Positions 28,956 through 38,453 of a stretch of 64,000 bases of DNA are shown in pieces. The notes beneath the pieces are model-generated. The model ran no database searches and had not been told where the DNA came from. It saw only the letters and a program-made list of their open reading frames with translations. Position 1 is the stretch's first letter. Every line of letters starts with the position of its first letter. The position numbers and the translations under genes were made by a program. The DNA lies in the NCBI GenBank assembly GCA_963763305.1, contig CAVXNP010000001.1:1178001-1242000 (forward strand), in the 5' to 3' direction. The stretch is from CAVXNP01 sp963763305 (GTDB lineage: Bacteria; Pseudomonadota; Gammaproteobacteria; Xanthomonadales; Rhodanobacteraceae).

Positions 28956-29361
28956 GGCCGGCAGGCTAGCGAAAGCCCGCGGCAGGCGAGCCCGGTCGCG
29001 GAGGCACGTCAAAAGGGCCACAGCCCATGGAGGAGCAACGCTGCGAAGCCATTAGCAACACCGCAACGTAGGACCGACTCGCCAGCGAACAGTTCCTCGC
29101 GGGGGTAACCAAGCGCTCCCGGCATGGCGACAGCAAGCCTGCGGCGAAAGCTCGCGGCAGGCGAGCCAGGTCGCGGCAGCGGCTCATCAGGCCGCAGCCC
29201 ACGCGAACCAAAGCAATGCCGCGGCAGCCACCAGGCCTTCGCCAGCACCTCAACTAGCAGCCGATTCGGCAACGAGCCGTGCGCTCCGCGGGGCGATTAA
29301 AGCCCCTTCAGAGCCGCACCCGGCGAGCCGCTGCCGCGCCAACGGCAGCCACCCCCGTCGG

Positions 29362-32300
29362 TCAGGCCGAACCGGCGTCCGCCCGCTCCAGCGCCCGCCG
29401 CTCGCGACGCGCCGCCAGCCATTCGGAGAACCGCTCCATGTACAGGTAGATCACCGGGGTGGTGTACAGCGTGACCAGCTGCGACAGCAGCAGACCACCC
29501 ACGATCGACACGCCCAGCGGCCGCCGCAACTCGGCACCGATGCCGTTGCCCAGCGCCAGCGGCAGCGCGCCCAGCATCGCCGCGGCGGTGGTCATCATGA
29601 TCGGGCGGAAGCGCAGCAGGCAGGCACGCCGGATCGCCTCGCGCGCGGCCATGCCGGTGCGCCGCGCCTCGATCGCGAAGTCGATCATCATGATCGCGTT
29701 CTTCTTCACGATGCCGATCAGCAGCACGATGCCGACGATGCCGTCCACCGACAGGCTCATGCCGCAGATCATCAGCGCCAGCAACGCACCGACGCCGGCC
29801 GGCGGCAGGGTGGAAATGATCGTCAGCGGGTGGATGTAGCTCTCGTAGAGCACGCCCAGCACGATGTAGATCACCACGATCGCCGCCAGCAGCAGCAATA
29901 CCTCGTCGCCCAGGCTGTTGGAGAACTCGGCGGCCTTGCCGACGAACTGGCCGCGGACCTGCGGCGGGAAGTTCAGCTGCTGCTCGACCTGGTGGATCGC
30001 GTCGACCGCCTGCGACAGCGAGTAACCCGGCGCCAGGTTGAACGACAGGGTCACCGCCGGCAGCTGCTGCTGGTGGCTGACCACCAGCGGTGCGCTGGTG
30101 TAGGTGGCGGTGGCCAGCGAGGCGATCGGGATGGTGCCGCCACCGCCGATCTGGAAGCCGACGTTGCCGGTGTTGCCGATCCCTGCGGGCGTGGCGGAGT
30201 TGGCCGAGGTCATCTGGCCCAGCTGGGTGGCATTGCTGCCGGTGAGCGCGCCGCTGCCGTTGCCGCGCACGGTCAGCTTGTTGAGCAGGTCGGCGCTGGT
30301 GCGGAACTGCGGCGCCACCTCCAGCACCACGCGGTACTGGTTGAGCTGGGTGAAGATGGTCGAAATCTGGCGCTGGCCGAAGGCGTCGTAGAGCGTGTCG
30401 TCGATGCTCTGCACCGGCACGCCCAGGCGGCTGGCCTTCTCGCGATCGATCTGCAGCTTCAGCGCATTGCCGCTGTCGGCCAGGTTGTTGTCGACGTCGG
30501 CCAGCTCCGGTCGCGCACGCATCGCCTGGGTCATCTGCTGCGCGTACCTGGCCAGCTCGGCCGAATTGACCTCCGACAGCGAGTACTGGTACTCGGTGGC
30601 CGACACCTGGCTGTCCAGCGTCACGTCCTGCACCGGCTTCAGGTACAGCGCCACGCCGGGAATGTCGGCCACCGCCTGCTGCAGCCGCGCCAGCACCTGG
30701 TCCAGGCCGGCGCGGTCGCCGCGGTCCTTCAGCACGATGCTCAGCTGGCCCTGGTTGAGGGTGGGATTGATCGAGCCGGCGCCGATGAACGCCGCCACCC
30801 CGGCCACCGCCGGATCCGCGCGCAGCGCATCGGCAACCGCCTTGGTGTGCTGCTCCATCTGCGGAAAGGCGACGTTCTGGTCCGCCTGCACCACGCCGGT
30901 GACCAGGCCGGTATCCTGCTCGGGCAGCAGGCCCTTGGGAATCACCACGTACAGGACCACGGTCAGCACCACCGCGGCGGCGGCCACCAGCATGGTCAGC
31001 CGGCTGTGGTCCATGACCCAGTCCAGCGTGCTGCCATACAGATCCAGCGTCCGCGTCCACAGATCGCGCTTGCCGCCGGCCTGCAGCTGCATCGTGCGCA
31101 TCCTCGCCAGGCGGCAGCTGGTCGGGCTTGAGCAGGTAGGCGCACATCATCGGCGTGAGGGTCAGCGAGACCAGCATGGAGATGGCCACCGCGATGGTCA
31201 GCACCCAGGCGAACTCGTGGAACAGCCGGCCGGTGACGCCGGGCATCAGCAGCAGCGGCAGGAACACGGCGATCAGCGACACGGTCAGCGACAGCACGGT
31301 GAAGCCGATCTCCTTCGCGCCGATCTCGGCCGCTTCCTTGCCGCTCTTGCCCTGCTCGATGTAGCGCACGATGTTCTCGATCATCACGATCGCATCGTCG
31401 ACCACGAAACCGGTGGCCACGGTCAGCGCCATCAGCGACAGGTTGTCCAGCGACATGCCGGTGAACGCCATCACGCCGAAGGTGCCCAGCAACGACAGCG
31501 GCACCGCCACCGACGGGATGATGGTGGCCCACAGCCGGCGCAGGAACACGAAGATCACGCCGATCACCAGGAACACGGTGAGGATCAGGGTGAACTGCAC
31601 GTCGTGCACCGAGGCGCGAATGGTGATGGTGCGGTCGGCGAACACGTCCAGGTGCACGTCCGCCGGCAGCACGTTGCGCAATTGCGGCAGCACCGCGCGG
31701 ATCTGCTCCACCGTCTGCACGATGTTGGCGCCGGGCTGGCGGCGCACGTCAAGCAGCACCGCCGGCTTGCCGTCGGCCCATGCGGCCAGCTGGTCGTTCT
31801 CGACTCCGTTGACCACGTGGGCGACGTCGGACAGGCGCACCGGTGCGCCGTTCTTGTAGCTGATGATGGTCTTCTTGTACTCGCTGGCGTCGGAGAGCTG
31901 GTCGTTGGTGCCGATCGAGTAGCTCTGGGTCTTGCCGTTGAGGGTGCCCTTGGGCGCATTGACGTTGGCGCCCTGCAGCGCGCCGCGCACGTCCTCCAGG
32001 GTCAGCCCCAGGTTGGACAGCTGCGAGGGGTTCACCTGCACCCGCACCGCCGGCCGCACGTTGCCGGCGATCGAGACCAGGCCCACGCCCTGCACCTGCG
32101 CCAGCTTCTGCGCGATGATCGAATCGGCCAGGTCGTTCACCTCGCGCAGCTGCCGGCTGTCGGAAGTGAGCTTGAGGGTGAGGATCGGCGCGTCGGCCGG
32201 GTTGACCCGGTTGTACACCGGCGGGTACGGCAGGTTGTTCGGCAGCGTGCCCTTGGCCGAGCTGATCGCCGACTGCACGTCCTGTGCGGCAATGTCGATG

Positions 32301-32599
32301 TCGCGGTCCATGTTGAACTGCAGCACGATGGTGGACAGTCCGGCGGACGAGTCCGAACTCATCATGCTGAGTCCGGAGATCTGGCCGAACTGGCGCTCCA
32401 GCGGCGTGGTCACCAGCGCGGCCATGGTGGTGGCGCTGGCCCCCGGATACTGGGTGGTGACCACCAGGCTGGGTGCGTCGATCTCCGGCAACGCCGACAC
32501 CGGCAACTGGCGGTAGCCCAGGATGCCGAGCAGCAGTACCGCCACCATCAGCAGCGAGGTGGCGATCGGTCGACGGATGAAGAGCGTGGAAAAACCCAT
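29362..32599 (-). pseudogene. mdtB: RND efflux permease, MdtB/MuxB-like, one frameshift
   Basis: Two minus-strand frames join into one RND permease of about 1078 residues. It begins MGFSTLFIRRPIATSLLMV, has the proton-relay Asp pair in FVVDDAIVMIENI and ends with the usual KKNAIMMIDFAIEARR region and an Ala/Arg-rich tail. The frame changes near 31100-31115, between helix 6 and the second half, where one surplus base follows LKPDQLPPG. Otherwise the sequence is perfectly kept, so a sequence error is the simplest reading; if real, the pump would lose half its B subunit. It lies 115 bp downstream of mdtA. An alternative ATG at 32626 adds nine residues. Confidence 0.85.
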
Positions 32600-32713
32600 G
32601 GGATCAATCACCGTTGGGGGCGGCATCAGCCGCGGTCAGCACAACTGGGAGGCGCCGGCCACGCCGCGTGTGGACGTGGCCGGTTGGAGACAAGGGCCGG
32701 ACAGGCGTCATGG

Positions 32714-33952
32714 TCAGCGCCCGCGGCGACCGCCCGCGGCGTTCTTCTTCTCCTTGGCCATCTCCGCCGCGGTGGGCGCCTTGGGCACCTCGCCGGGCTT
32801 GAGCGGATTGACCTTGCTGCCGGGCTTGAGCCGGAACTGGCCTTCGGTGACCACGCGTTCGCCCTGGGTGACACCCTTGCCGACCATCACCCGGGTGTCG
32901 CCGACCTCGCCTGCCACCGTCACCGGCTGCATCTTGACCGTGTTGTCCTGCTGCACCACGTAGACGTAGTCACCATCGGGGCCGCGCTGCACGGCCTGCG
33001 CGGGAATCACCAGCCCGCCGCTGACCGTGCGCACCTTCATCCGCACGTTGACGAACTGGCCCGGCCACAGCTCGTTCTGGCTGTTGGGAAACTCGGACTT
33101 CAGCCGGAACGTGCCGGTGCTGACGTCGATCTGGTTGTCGATCACGGTCAGCTTGCCGTCGCCGGAGATGGTATGCGCATCGCCGCGGTCCAGCGCGGCC
33201 ACTTCCAGCGCATTGCCACCAGCGGCGGCCTGGCGGACCAGGTCCAGGTTCTGCTCGGGCAGGGTGAACATCACGTTGATCGGATGCAGCTGGGTCAGCG
33301 TGACGATGCTGCTGCTGGGGGTGACGATGTTGCCCGGATCCACGCCGCGGATGCCGGCCAACCCGTCGATCGGCGCGCGCACCGTGGTGTAGTCCAGCTG
33401 CACCCTGGCGTTGCGGATCTCGGCGTCGTCCGAGGCGACCGCCGCCTGGTATTGCGAGACCAGGTTGCGCTGGGTGTCCTGATCGACCTTGGAGACATAC
33501 TGGGCGTACTTCGGGTCGATGGTGCGCTGGTAGTTGCTGCGCGCGGTGGCCAGCTGCGCCTGGTCCTGTCGCTTGCGTGCCAGCGCCTGGTCGTAGGCGG
33601 CCTGGAACGTGCGCGGGTCGATCTGTGCCAGCACGTCGCCCTTGTGCACCGGAGCGCCCTCGGTGAAGTCGAGGCTGAGCAGCTTGCCGGTCACCTGCGG
33701 GTTCACCGTTACCGTGTTGAGCGCCTGCACGGTACCCAGCGCGGTCAGATACACCGGCACGTTCTGGCGGGCCACCGGCACCACCGTGACCGGTACCGGC
33801 TTGTCCTTGCCATCTTCGGCGCCCTTCCCCGCGGCTTGCGGCGCACCGGGCTTGCCGGCAGCGGCCGAAGGCTTGTGGAAAAAGCCGATGCCGACCGTGG
33901 CGAGCACGATGACGACAACGACGACCAGCGCGATCTTCCAAAAACGCGACAT
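32714..33952 (-). CDS. mdtA: RND periplasmic adaptor, MdtA/MuxA-like
   Basis: This membrane-fusion protein (about 412 residues) links the RND permeases to a TolC-type channel. It has an N-terminal anchor helix (about residues 5-23), a Lys/Gly/Ala-rich linker, lipoyl halves (TVNPQVTGKLLSLDFTEG and LDYTTVRAPIDG) around an alpha hairpin, a beta-barrel and a membrane-proximal domain, and ends in a Lys/Arg-rich tail. I chose the ATG at 33952, which has GGGAG nine bases upstream; an ATG at 34024 would add 24 residues. No outer-membrane channel gene lies in the cluster. It is divergent from the cytochrome c gene. Confidence 0.9.
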   Translation of the reverse strand: MSRFWKIALVVVVVIVLATVGIGFFHKPSAAAGKPGAPQAAGKGAEDGKDKPVPVTVVPVARQNVPVYLTALGTVQALNTVTVNPQVTGKLLSLDFTEGAPVHKGDVLAQIDPRTFQAAYDQALARKRQDQAQLATARSNYQRTIDPKYAQYVSKVDQDTQRNLVSQYQAAVASDDAEIRNARVQLDYTTVRAPIDGLAGIRGVDPGNIVTPSSSIVTLTQLHPINVMFTLPEQNLDLVRQAAAGGNALEVAALDRGDAHTISGDGKLTVIDNQIDVSTGTFRLKSEFPNSQNELWPGQFVNVRMKVRTVSGGLVIPAQAVQRGPDGDYVYVVQQDNTVKMQPVTVAGEVGDTRVMVGKGVTQGERVVTEGQFRLKPGSKVNPLKPGEVPKAPTAAEMAKEKKNAAGGRRGR

Positions 33953-34144
33953 TTGCAAAAACTCCCGGGTGAAAGACGGGTCGGGGCGGCCCGCCATCAA
34001 GCGCAGCATGAAGGCTACGGTCATACGTTGGTACGAAGCATAGGGGCAGTGGAACGGACTTGAACAATGCCGGTTGACACAGGCGGCCCATGACCGATGG
34101 CACAGCCCTTGCGCGGGCGCCCGTCCGGCGCTCCTTCACGCGGC

Positions 34145-34174
34145 CTGAAACTTCGCGCCCGGTTCGTCTATAAT
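34145..34174 (+). promoter_or_regulatory. Sigma-70-type promoter for the cytochrome c5 gene
   Basis: A perfect -10 box TATAAT (34169-34174) stands 18 bp after a -35-like CTGAAA (34145-34150). Transcription would start near 34181, giving a leader of about 65 bases before the GTG start at 34245. Consensus -10 boxes are rare in such GC-rich DNA. Confidence 0.6.
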
Positions 34175-34244
34175 TCGCCGTCTGCCTGCGCCGGACTCGC
34201 CTCGGACGCGAGCGGGCGGCCTGTCCATCCACTGGAGTACTTGC

Positions 34245-34778
34245 GTGAGCGGTTCCCTGACCAAATCCGACCAGAGCTTCCTGCGCCAGTTCGGCCTGCT
34301 GATTGCCGGCCTGCACGTCCTGGCAGCGATGCTGCTGATCATGGCCTACGTGATCTACAGCCGCGAGCCGAAGGAGACCAACCCGGATCAGCCGCGGCAG
34401 GTTGCCGCGCGCCTGGCCCCGGCCGGCGCCGTGTATGCGGGCGATACCGGCCGAGCCGCCATGGCCGCCGCGCAGGAAGCGGCCGCCAAGGCCGCCGCCG
34501 CCGATGTCGCCTTTGGCGGCAGCACCGACGGCAAGGTCATCTACGAGGGCCTGTGCCACAGCTGCCACACCGCGGGCGTGGCCGGCGCACCGAAGCTGGG
34601 CGACAAGTCCGCCTGGGCGCCGCGCATCGCGCAGGGCATCGACACCCTGGTGCAGCACGCGATCAACGGTTACCACGGCCCGGACGGCAATTTCATGCCG
34701 CCCAAGGGTGGCATGCCGTCGCTCAACGACGAGCAGGTCGCCGCCACCGTCAAGTGGATCGTGGCCAAGGCCAAGTAG
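34245..34778 (+). CDS. Membrane-anchored c5-type cytochrome c
   Basis: The 177-residue protein starts at a GTG with GGAG upstream. It has one N-terminal membrane helix (about residues 18-40), an Ala-rich linker (50-85) and a C-terminal class I cytochrome c domain with the haem site CHSCH at about residue 105 and a distal Met in FMPPKGGMP. Such monohaem cytochromes carry electrons in the periplasm, for example between a bc1 complex and oxidases. It stands alone between an upstream consensus promoter and a strong terminator, so it is probably a single-gene unit. Confidence 0.9.
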   Translation: MSGSLTKSDQSFLRQFGLLIAGLHVLAAMLLIMAYVIYSREPKETNPDQPRQVAARLAPAGAVYAGDTGRAAMAAAQEAAAKAAAADVAFGGSTDGKVIYEGLCHSCHTAGVAGAPKLGDKSAWAPRIAQGIDTLVQHAINGYHGPDGNFMPPKGGMPSLNDEQVAATVKWIVAKAK

Positions 34779-34803
34779 GTCCGGCCGGCCACAGCCGCAT
34801 CGG

Positions 34804-34829
34804 AAACGCCGCCCCCGGGCGGCGTTTTT
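34804..34829 (+). terminator. Rho-independent terminator after the cytochrome c gene
   Basis: A GC stem of about seven to eight pairs (CGCCGCC with GGCGGCG) with flanking A and T runs is followed by TTTTT. It lies 26 bp after the stop codon. Confidence 0.88.
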
Positions 34830-34884
34830 CGTTTGGCGCCGACGCGCCATCCGGCCCAGGCAACCCGACGCCCGCGCTCGTGTC

Positions 34885-35260
34885 GTGCAGGAGCGGCTTC
34901 AGCCGCGATCGGGGCTGGCCCGTAGATTGCGGCTGTCGCGACTGAAGTCGCTCCTGCAAGGGCGCGGAGCCGAGTAAAACCGATGCCCGCGCACTAGTGT
35001 AGGAGCGGCTTCAGCCGCGACCAGGGCTGGCCCGTAGGTTGCGGCTGTCGCGACTGAAGTCGCTCCTACAAGGGCGCAGAGCCCACGAAATCCGACGCCC
35101 CCGCGCAAGTGTAGGAGCGGCTTCAGCCGCGACCGGGGCTGGCCCGCAGGTTGCGGCTGTCGCGACTGAAGTCGCTCCTACAAAGGCGCAAAGCCCAGGC
35201 AAGCCGACGCCCGCGCTAGTAGCAGGAGCGGCTTCAGCTGCGACCGGGGACTTCCCCGGG
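34885..35260. repeat. Tandem BIME-like array, about 112-bp units
   Basis: Four units start near 34888, 34999, 35111 and 35220. Each begins with GGAGCGGCTTCAGCCGCGA, then a GGGGCTGGCCCGTAGGTTGC-like spacer, and (in the first three) the opposite arm TCGCGACTGAAGTCGCTCCT. Units share the flanking segment too, so whole units have been duplicated in tandem. The array fills most of the gap of about 550 bp between the convergent cytochrome c and acpH genes. Confidence 0.88.
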
Positions 35261-35333
35261 GCTGCACCGCCCACGCCTGACGGACGGCTCCGACCGCCGC
35301 CGTGCACCCGGTACTCCGGGCGGCGCGGGCCGT

Positions 35334-35948
35334 TCAGCGCGGCGGGACGGTCTCCCCGACTGGCAGCGAATCGGCGATCCAGCGGGCGGCGAAAACCTGC
35401 AGCTCGGGGAAGAACTGCTCGAAGCGCAGTTGCAGGTCGCCCTGGGCCGCCTGCAGCACCGGCAGCGCGGACGCCAGCGGGTTGCTGCGGCTCAGACGCT
35501 GCCCGACGCCGCGCAGGGCATGCGCCAGCACGTCCGGGTCGGCGTAACCGGCCGGCAGGTCCTGCTGCTGCATGTAGCGGGCAAATCGGCGCAGGCCTTC
35601 GGGCAGCACCGGCTCGTGCCGCTGCAGCAGCTCGCGCACTGCCACCGAGTAATCCGCGACCGGCTGCCCGCCCCAGCGTTCGAAATCGCGCGCCAGCAGA
35701 TGATCGAACCACATGTCCAGCAGGATCCCGGCGTAGCGCCGGTACGGTGGCGCCAGCAACGCGCGCGCCGCCGCCACCTGGTCGTGTGCGTCGGTGAAGC
35801 TGTCGATCGCCCGGTGTAGCCGGATGCCGGCGACGACCCGCGGCGGCAGCGCCGGATCGGGCCGGCCACGCACGAAATCGCCCATCAGGCCGCCCAGGCG
35901 CAGGGCCTCGTCGTTACCGGCCAACAGCACGTGTGCCAGATGATTCAT
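35334..35948 (-). CDS. acpH: Acyl-carrier-protein phosphodiesterase
   Basis: AcpH removes the 4'-phosphopantetheine arm from holo-ACP. The 204-residue product is of normal size and begins MNHLAHVLLAG, the standard family start. His/Asp residues of the DUF479 core are visible in GDFVRGR, GIRLHRAIDSFTDAH and DMWFDHLLARDF, which form the HD-like metal site. The ATG at 35948 has GGGAG shortly upstream, and that ribosome site lies at the edge of an inverted-repeat element (35955-36193), so the element may affect its expression. Confidence 0.9.
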   Translation of the reverse strand: MNHLAHVLLAGNDEALRLGGLMGDFVRGRPDPALPPRVVAGIRLHRAIDSFTDAHDQVAAARALLAPPYRRYAGILLDMWFDHLLARDFERWGGQPVADYSVAVRELLQRHEPVLPEGLRRFARYMQQQDLPAGYADPDVLAHALRGVGQRLSRSNPLASALPVLQAAQGDLQLRFEQFFPELQVFAARWIADSLPVGETVPPR

Positions 35949-35954
35949 GGAACT

Positions 35955-36193
35955 CCCAGTGCGGTGTTGCATGCCTGGCGGCCCTTTCAGGGCCTGCCGC
36001 AGGCGTCAGGGCGAGGCGTAGTGTGCCGCCAAGGGTGGTTCCCTTGGCAAGCGCTGCAACGCGGCCCTGGCGGACGGCAGGCTCCCTCCGGGCGAGTCAC
36101 TGGGCGGCCATCTGCACCAGCGCGGGCGACCGCCACAGCTGACCGCCCAGTGGCTCGCTGAAAGGGCCGCCAGGCGTGCAACGCTGCACTGGG
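35955..36193. repeat. Inverted-repeat element, 36-bp ends
   Basis: The segments 35955-35990 and 36158-36193 are inverted copies matching at 33 of 36 bases. They enclose about 167 bp that contain further hairpins (for example ACTGGGCGGCC facing GACCGCCCAGT). No coding frame is convincing. The layout resembles a small non-autonomous element or a large structured intergenic repeat. Confidence 0.7.
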
Positions 36194-36350
36194 GATGGTC
36201 TGATCAACCAGACGTAGGCGGCAATGCTCAAGAGGCCGGCAGGGTGTGTCGTGTGGCGCCGGGCAGACTGGCCGTCTGTTCAAGCCGCGCGGCGCAGCAT
36301 GGCGGCCTTTGGAGCATCACCCCTTTCTGCATGGTTCTCGGTCGGGGGGG

Positions 36351-36492
36351 CCGATTCTGTTTGTCCACAGGCCTTCCTCGCCCCTCAAAGCTGTGACCAT
36401 CCATGGTCACTCCCCGCGTGCGGGGCGCCGCCTCGACAGACGCCCGGTCTGCTTCATCGCCACCCCTGGGCCCTGCGAACAAACAGAATCGG
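36351..36492. repeat. Second inverted-repeat element, 23-bp ends
   Basis: CCGATTCTGTTTGT at 36351 is repeated in inverse orientation as ACAAACAGAATCGG ending at 36492; the 23-bp arms match at 20 positions and enclose about 96 bp with an internal palindrome (GTGACCATCCATGGTCAC). It ends 80 bp before the next gene. No gene is seen in this interval. Confidence 0.65.
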
Positions 36493-36574
36493 TGACGCCT
36501 GCGCCTGATTGATCAGAGCATCTCTCGCGCCCCCGCGACGGGCGATAAACGATTCAGGCGGTTATCATCGCCGG

Positions 36575-37261
36575 ATGGAAACGTCCGCCCTCGCCGCCGA
36601 ACCCGCCACTTTCCCCGAGCAGGGCCTCAGCTTCGCGCTGGACGGCCCGGCCGGCAAGCTCGAGTGCGTCAGCGACCGTGCCGAGCCGGCTCACGCACGC
36701 CGCGGCGTGGCGGTGATCTGCCACCCGCATCCGGTGCATGGCGGCACCATGCACAACAAGGTGGTGACCATGCTCGAGCGCGCGCTGCGCGAGTCGGGCC
36801 TGGACACGGTGCGCTTCAACTTCCGCGGCACCGGCGCGTCGGAAGGCAGCTATGACGAAGGCAACGGCGAAGGCGAGGACCTGGCCGCGGTGGTGGCCTG
36901 GGTACGCCGGGTACGCCCCGACGACGCGCTGTGGCTGGCCGGCTTCTCGTTCGGCAGCTACGTTTCGATCCGCAACGCAGCGCGGCTGCGTGCCGATGCA
37001 CTGGTCAGCGTCGCGCCGCCGGCCGGCCGCTGGGATTTCCAGAGCATGGAGCTGCCCGCCTGCCCCTGGCTGATCGTGCAGGGCGAGGCGGACGAGGTGG
37101 TCGAGCCGCAGGCGGTGTTCGACTGGATCGCCAGCCTGCCGGTGCAACCGGAACTGGTGCGCATGCCCGAGACCAGCCATTTCTTCCATCGTCGGCTGAT
37201 GGACCTGCGCGGCGCGGTCAAGCACGGCGTGCGCGGCTGGCTGCCGCCGGCGCGCGGGTAA
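36575..37261 (+). CDS. Alpha/beta hydrolase, CPO-type serine-aminopeptidase-like
   Basis: The 228-residue cytoplasmic protein has the alpha/beta hydrolase core. CHPHPVHGGTMHNKVV forms the oxyanion-hole region, RFNFRGTGASEGSYDEG the next loop, and LAGFSFGSYVSI the nucleophile elbow with Ser in GFSFGS. Asp in GEADEVV and His in ETSHFFH complete the triad. Homologues are annotated as alpha/beta hydrolases of the dienelactone/S33 type without a known substrate. An upstream in-frame ATG exists, but 36575 fits the family length. zapE follows 23 bp later in the same direction, so the two are likely cotranscribed. Confidence 0.85.
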   Translation: METSALAAEPATFPEQGLSFALDGPAGKLECVSDRAEPAHARRGVAVICHPHPVHGGTMHNKVVTMLERALRESGLDTVRFNFRGTGASEGSYDEGNGEGEDLAAVVAWVRRVRPDDALWLAGFSFGSYVSIRNAARLRADALVSVAPPAGRWDFQSMELPACPWLIVQGEADEVVEPQAVFDWIASLPVQPELVRMPETSHFFHRRLMDLRGAVKHGVRGWLPPARG

Positions 37262-37284
37262 ACCACCGGACGACCCGCAGCACG

Positions 37285-38400
37285 ATGAGCGAGCCCACCC
37301 CGATCGCGCCCAGCGCGCGCTATCACGAAGGCATTGCCGCACACCGCTGGGAGTCCGACCCGGCCCAGCTGGCCGTGCTTCCCGAGCTGGACCGGATGCA
37401 TGCGGCGCTGTGCGCGACCGCCCCGCCCGCCGGCCTGTTCGGTCGGATCAGGTCCCTGCTGGGCAGCGAGGCGGCCGAACCGGTGCCGGGCCTCTACCTG
37501 TGGGGCAGCGTCGGCCGTGGCAAGACCTTCCTGATGGACCTGTTCGCCGCCAGCCTGCCGCACGGCGTCGTCCTGCGCCGGCACTACCACCGCTTCATGG
37601 GCGAGGTACATGCGCAGCTGCGCGAGCTGGGCGAACGGCAAAGCCCGCTGACGGAGGTGGCCGCCGGGCTGGCCGGACGCTGCCGGGTGCTGTGCCTGGA
37701 CGAGTTCCTGGTCGCCGACATCGGCGATGCGATGATCCTGGCCAACCTGCTCGACGCCCTGTTCCAGCGCGGCGTCAGCCTGGTCACCACCTCCAACACG
37801 GCGCCGGCGAACCTCTACCAGGGGGGGCTGCAGCGGGCCCGTTTCCTGCCGGCGATCGCGCTGATCCAGCGGCACTGCCACGTGCTGGAGATGGATTCCG
37901 CGCGCGACTGGCGGCTGCGCGCGCTGACCCAGGCGCCGGTCTATCACACCCCGCCGGGCGCCGAGGCCGAACGCGCGCTGGCGCGCACCTTTGCCAGCCA
38001 GGCGGACAGCGAGCCCGAATGCGACGTCGAGCTGACCATCAACGGCCGACCGATCCGTGCGCGCCGCCGTGCCGAGGGCGTGACCTGGTTCGAGTTCGAC
38101 GCGCTGTGCGATGGCCCGCGGGCGGTAGCCGATTACATTGCGCTGGCCCGGACCAGCCCCACCGTGATCATTTCCAACGTGCCGCAGTTCTCCATCTACA
38201 GCGAGGACCCGGCCAAGCGCTTCATCCAGCTGGTGGACGAGTTCTACGACCGCCACGTCAAGCTTGTGTTGTCCGCCGCCGCCCCGATCACCGAGCTGTA
38301 TGACGGCCAGCGCCTGCGCGCCGAGTTCGGCCGCACCGAGTCGCGCCTGATCGAGATGCAGAGCGAAGCCTACCTGGCGCTGCCGCACCGCCCCGAGTGA
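37285..38400 (+). CDS. zapE: Cell-division ATPase ZapE (AFG1 family)
   Basis: The 371-residue AAA-type ATPase matches ZapE/AFG1. The Walker A motif is GSVGRGKT (residues 74-81), Walker B is LCLDEF (136-141), and sensor residues appear in TSNTAPANLYQGGLQR. In E. coli ZapE binds FtsZ and affects ring stability under low oxygen; the mitochondrial relative Afg1 handles respiratory-complex subunits. The start at 37285 gives a normal N-terminus. It follows the hydrolase gene closely. Confidence 0.92.
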   Translation: MSEPTPIAPSARYHEGIAAHRWESDPAQLAVLPELDRMHAALCATAPPAGLFGRIRSLLGSEAAEPVPGLYLWGSVGRGKTFLMDLFAASLPHGVVLRRHYHRFMGEVHAQLRELGERQSPLTEVAAGLAGRCRVLCLDEFLVADIGDAMILANLLDALFQRGVSLVTTSNTAPANLYQGGLQRARFLPAIALIQRHCHVLEMDSARDWRLRALTQAPVYHTPPGAEAERALARTFASQADSEPECDVELTINGRPIRARRRAEGVTWFEFDALCDGPRAVADYIALARTSPTVIISNVPQFSIYSEDPAKRFIQLVDEFYDRHVKLVLSAAAPITELYDGQRLRAEFGRTESRLIEMQSEAYLALPHRPE

Positions 38401-38453
38401 AGGGGCGCCGGGCACTGCTACAGTCATCCCCTGCCCACCACGTGGAGTGATCC

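Larger units (their letters stand above)
27978..29361. repeat. Repeat-rich non-coding block splitting the mdtB-mdtC genes
   Basis: These 1384 bp lie between two genes that are normally adjacent. I find no convincing gene; open frames are short and lack recognisable protein patterns. The block contains a GC-rich palindromic element in two opposite copies (about 28373-28488 and 28836-28955) and further mutually similar stretches (for example around 28120-28340 and 28960-29200). It may host a secondary promoter for mdtC or weaken its cotranscription; neither is visible directly. Confidence 0.75.

Noticed and set aside
28031..29272. Short open frames in the mdtB-mdtC gap as possible small genes
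   Set aside because: They cross the dispersed palindromic elements, exist on both strands and show no recognisable leader, domain or ribosome-binding site.
30395..34063. A 1222-residue open frame on the plus strand
   Set aside because: It lies antisense to mdtB and mdtA, which have clear family motifs; high GC removes stops from the opposite strand.
34885..35260. Possible CRISPR array because of regular repeats
   Set aside because: Units are palindromic REP pairs whose spacers are also repeated; there are no unique spacers and no cas genes.
36196..36350. Possible small RNA or tRNA-like fold in the acpH-hydrolase gap
   Set aside because: No cloverleaf or conserved tRNA bases are present, and no promoter-terminator pair stands out.
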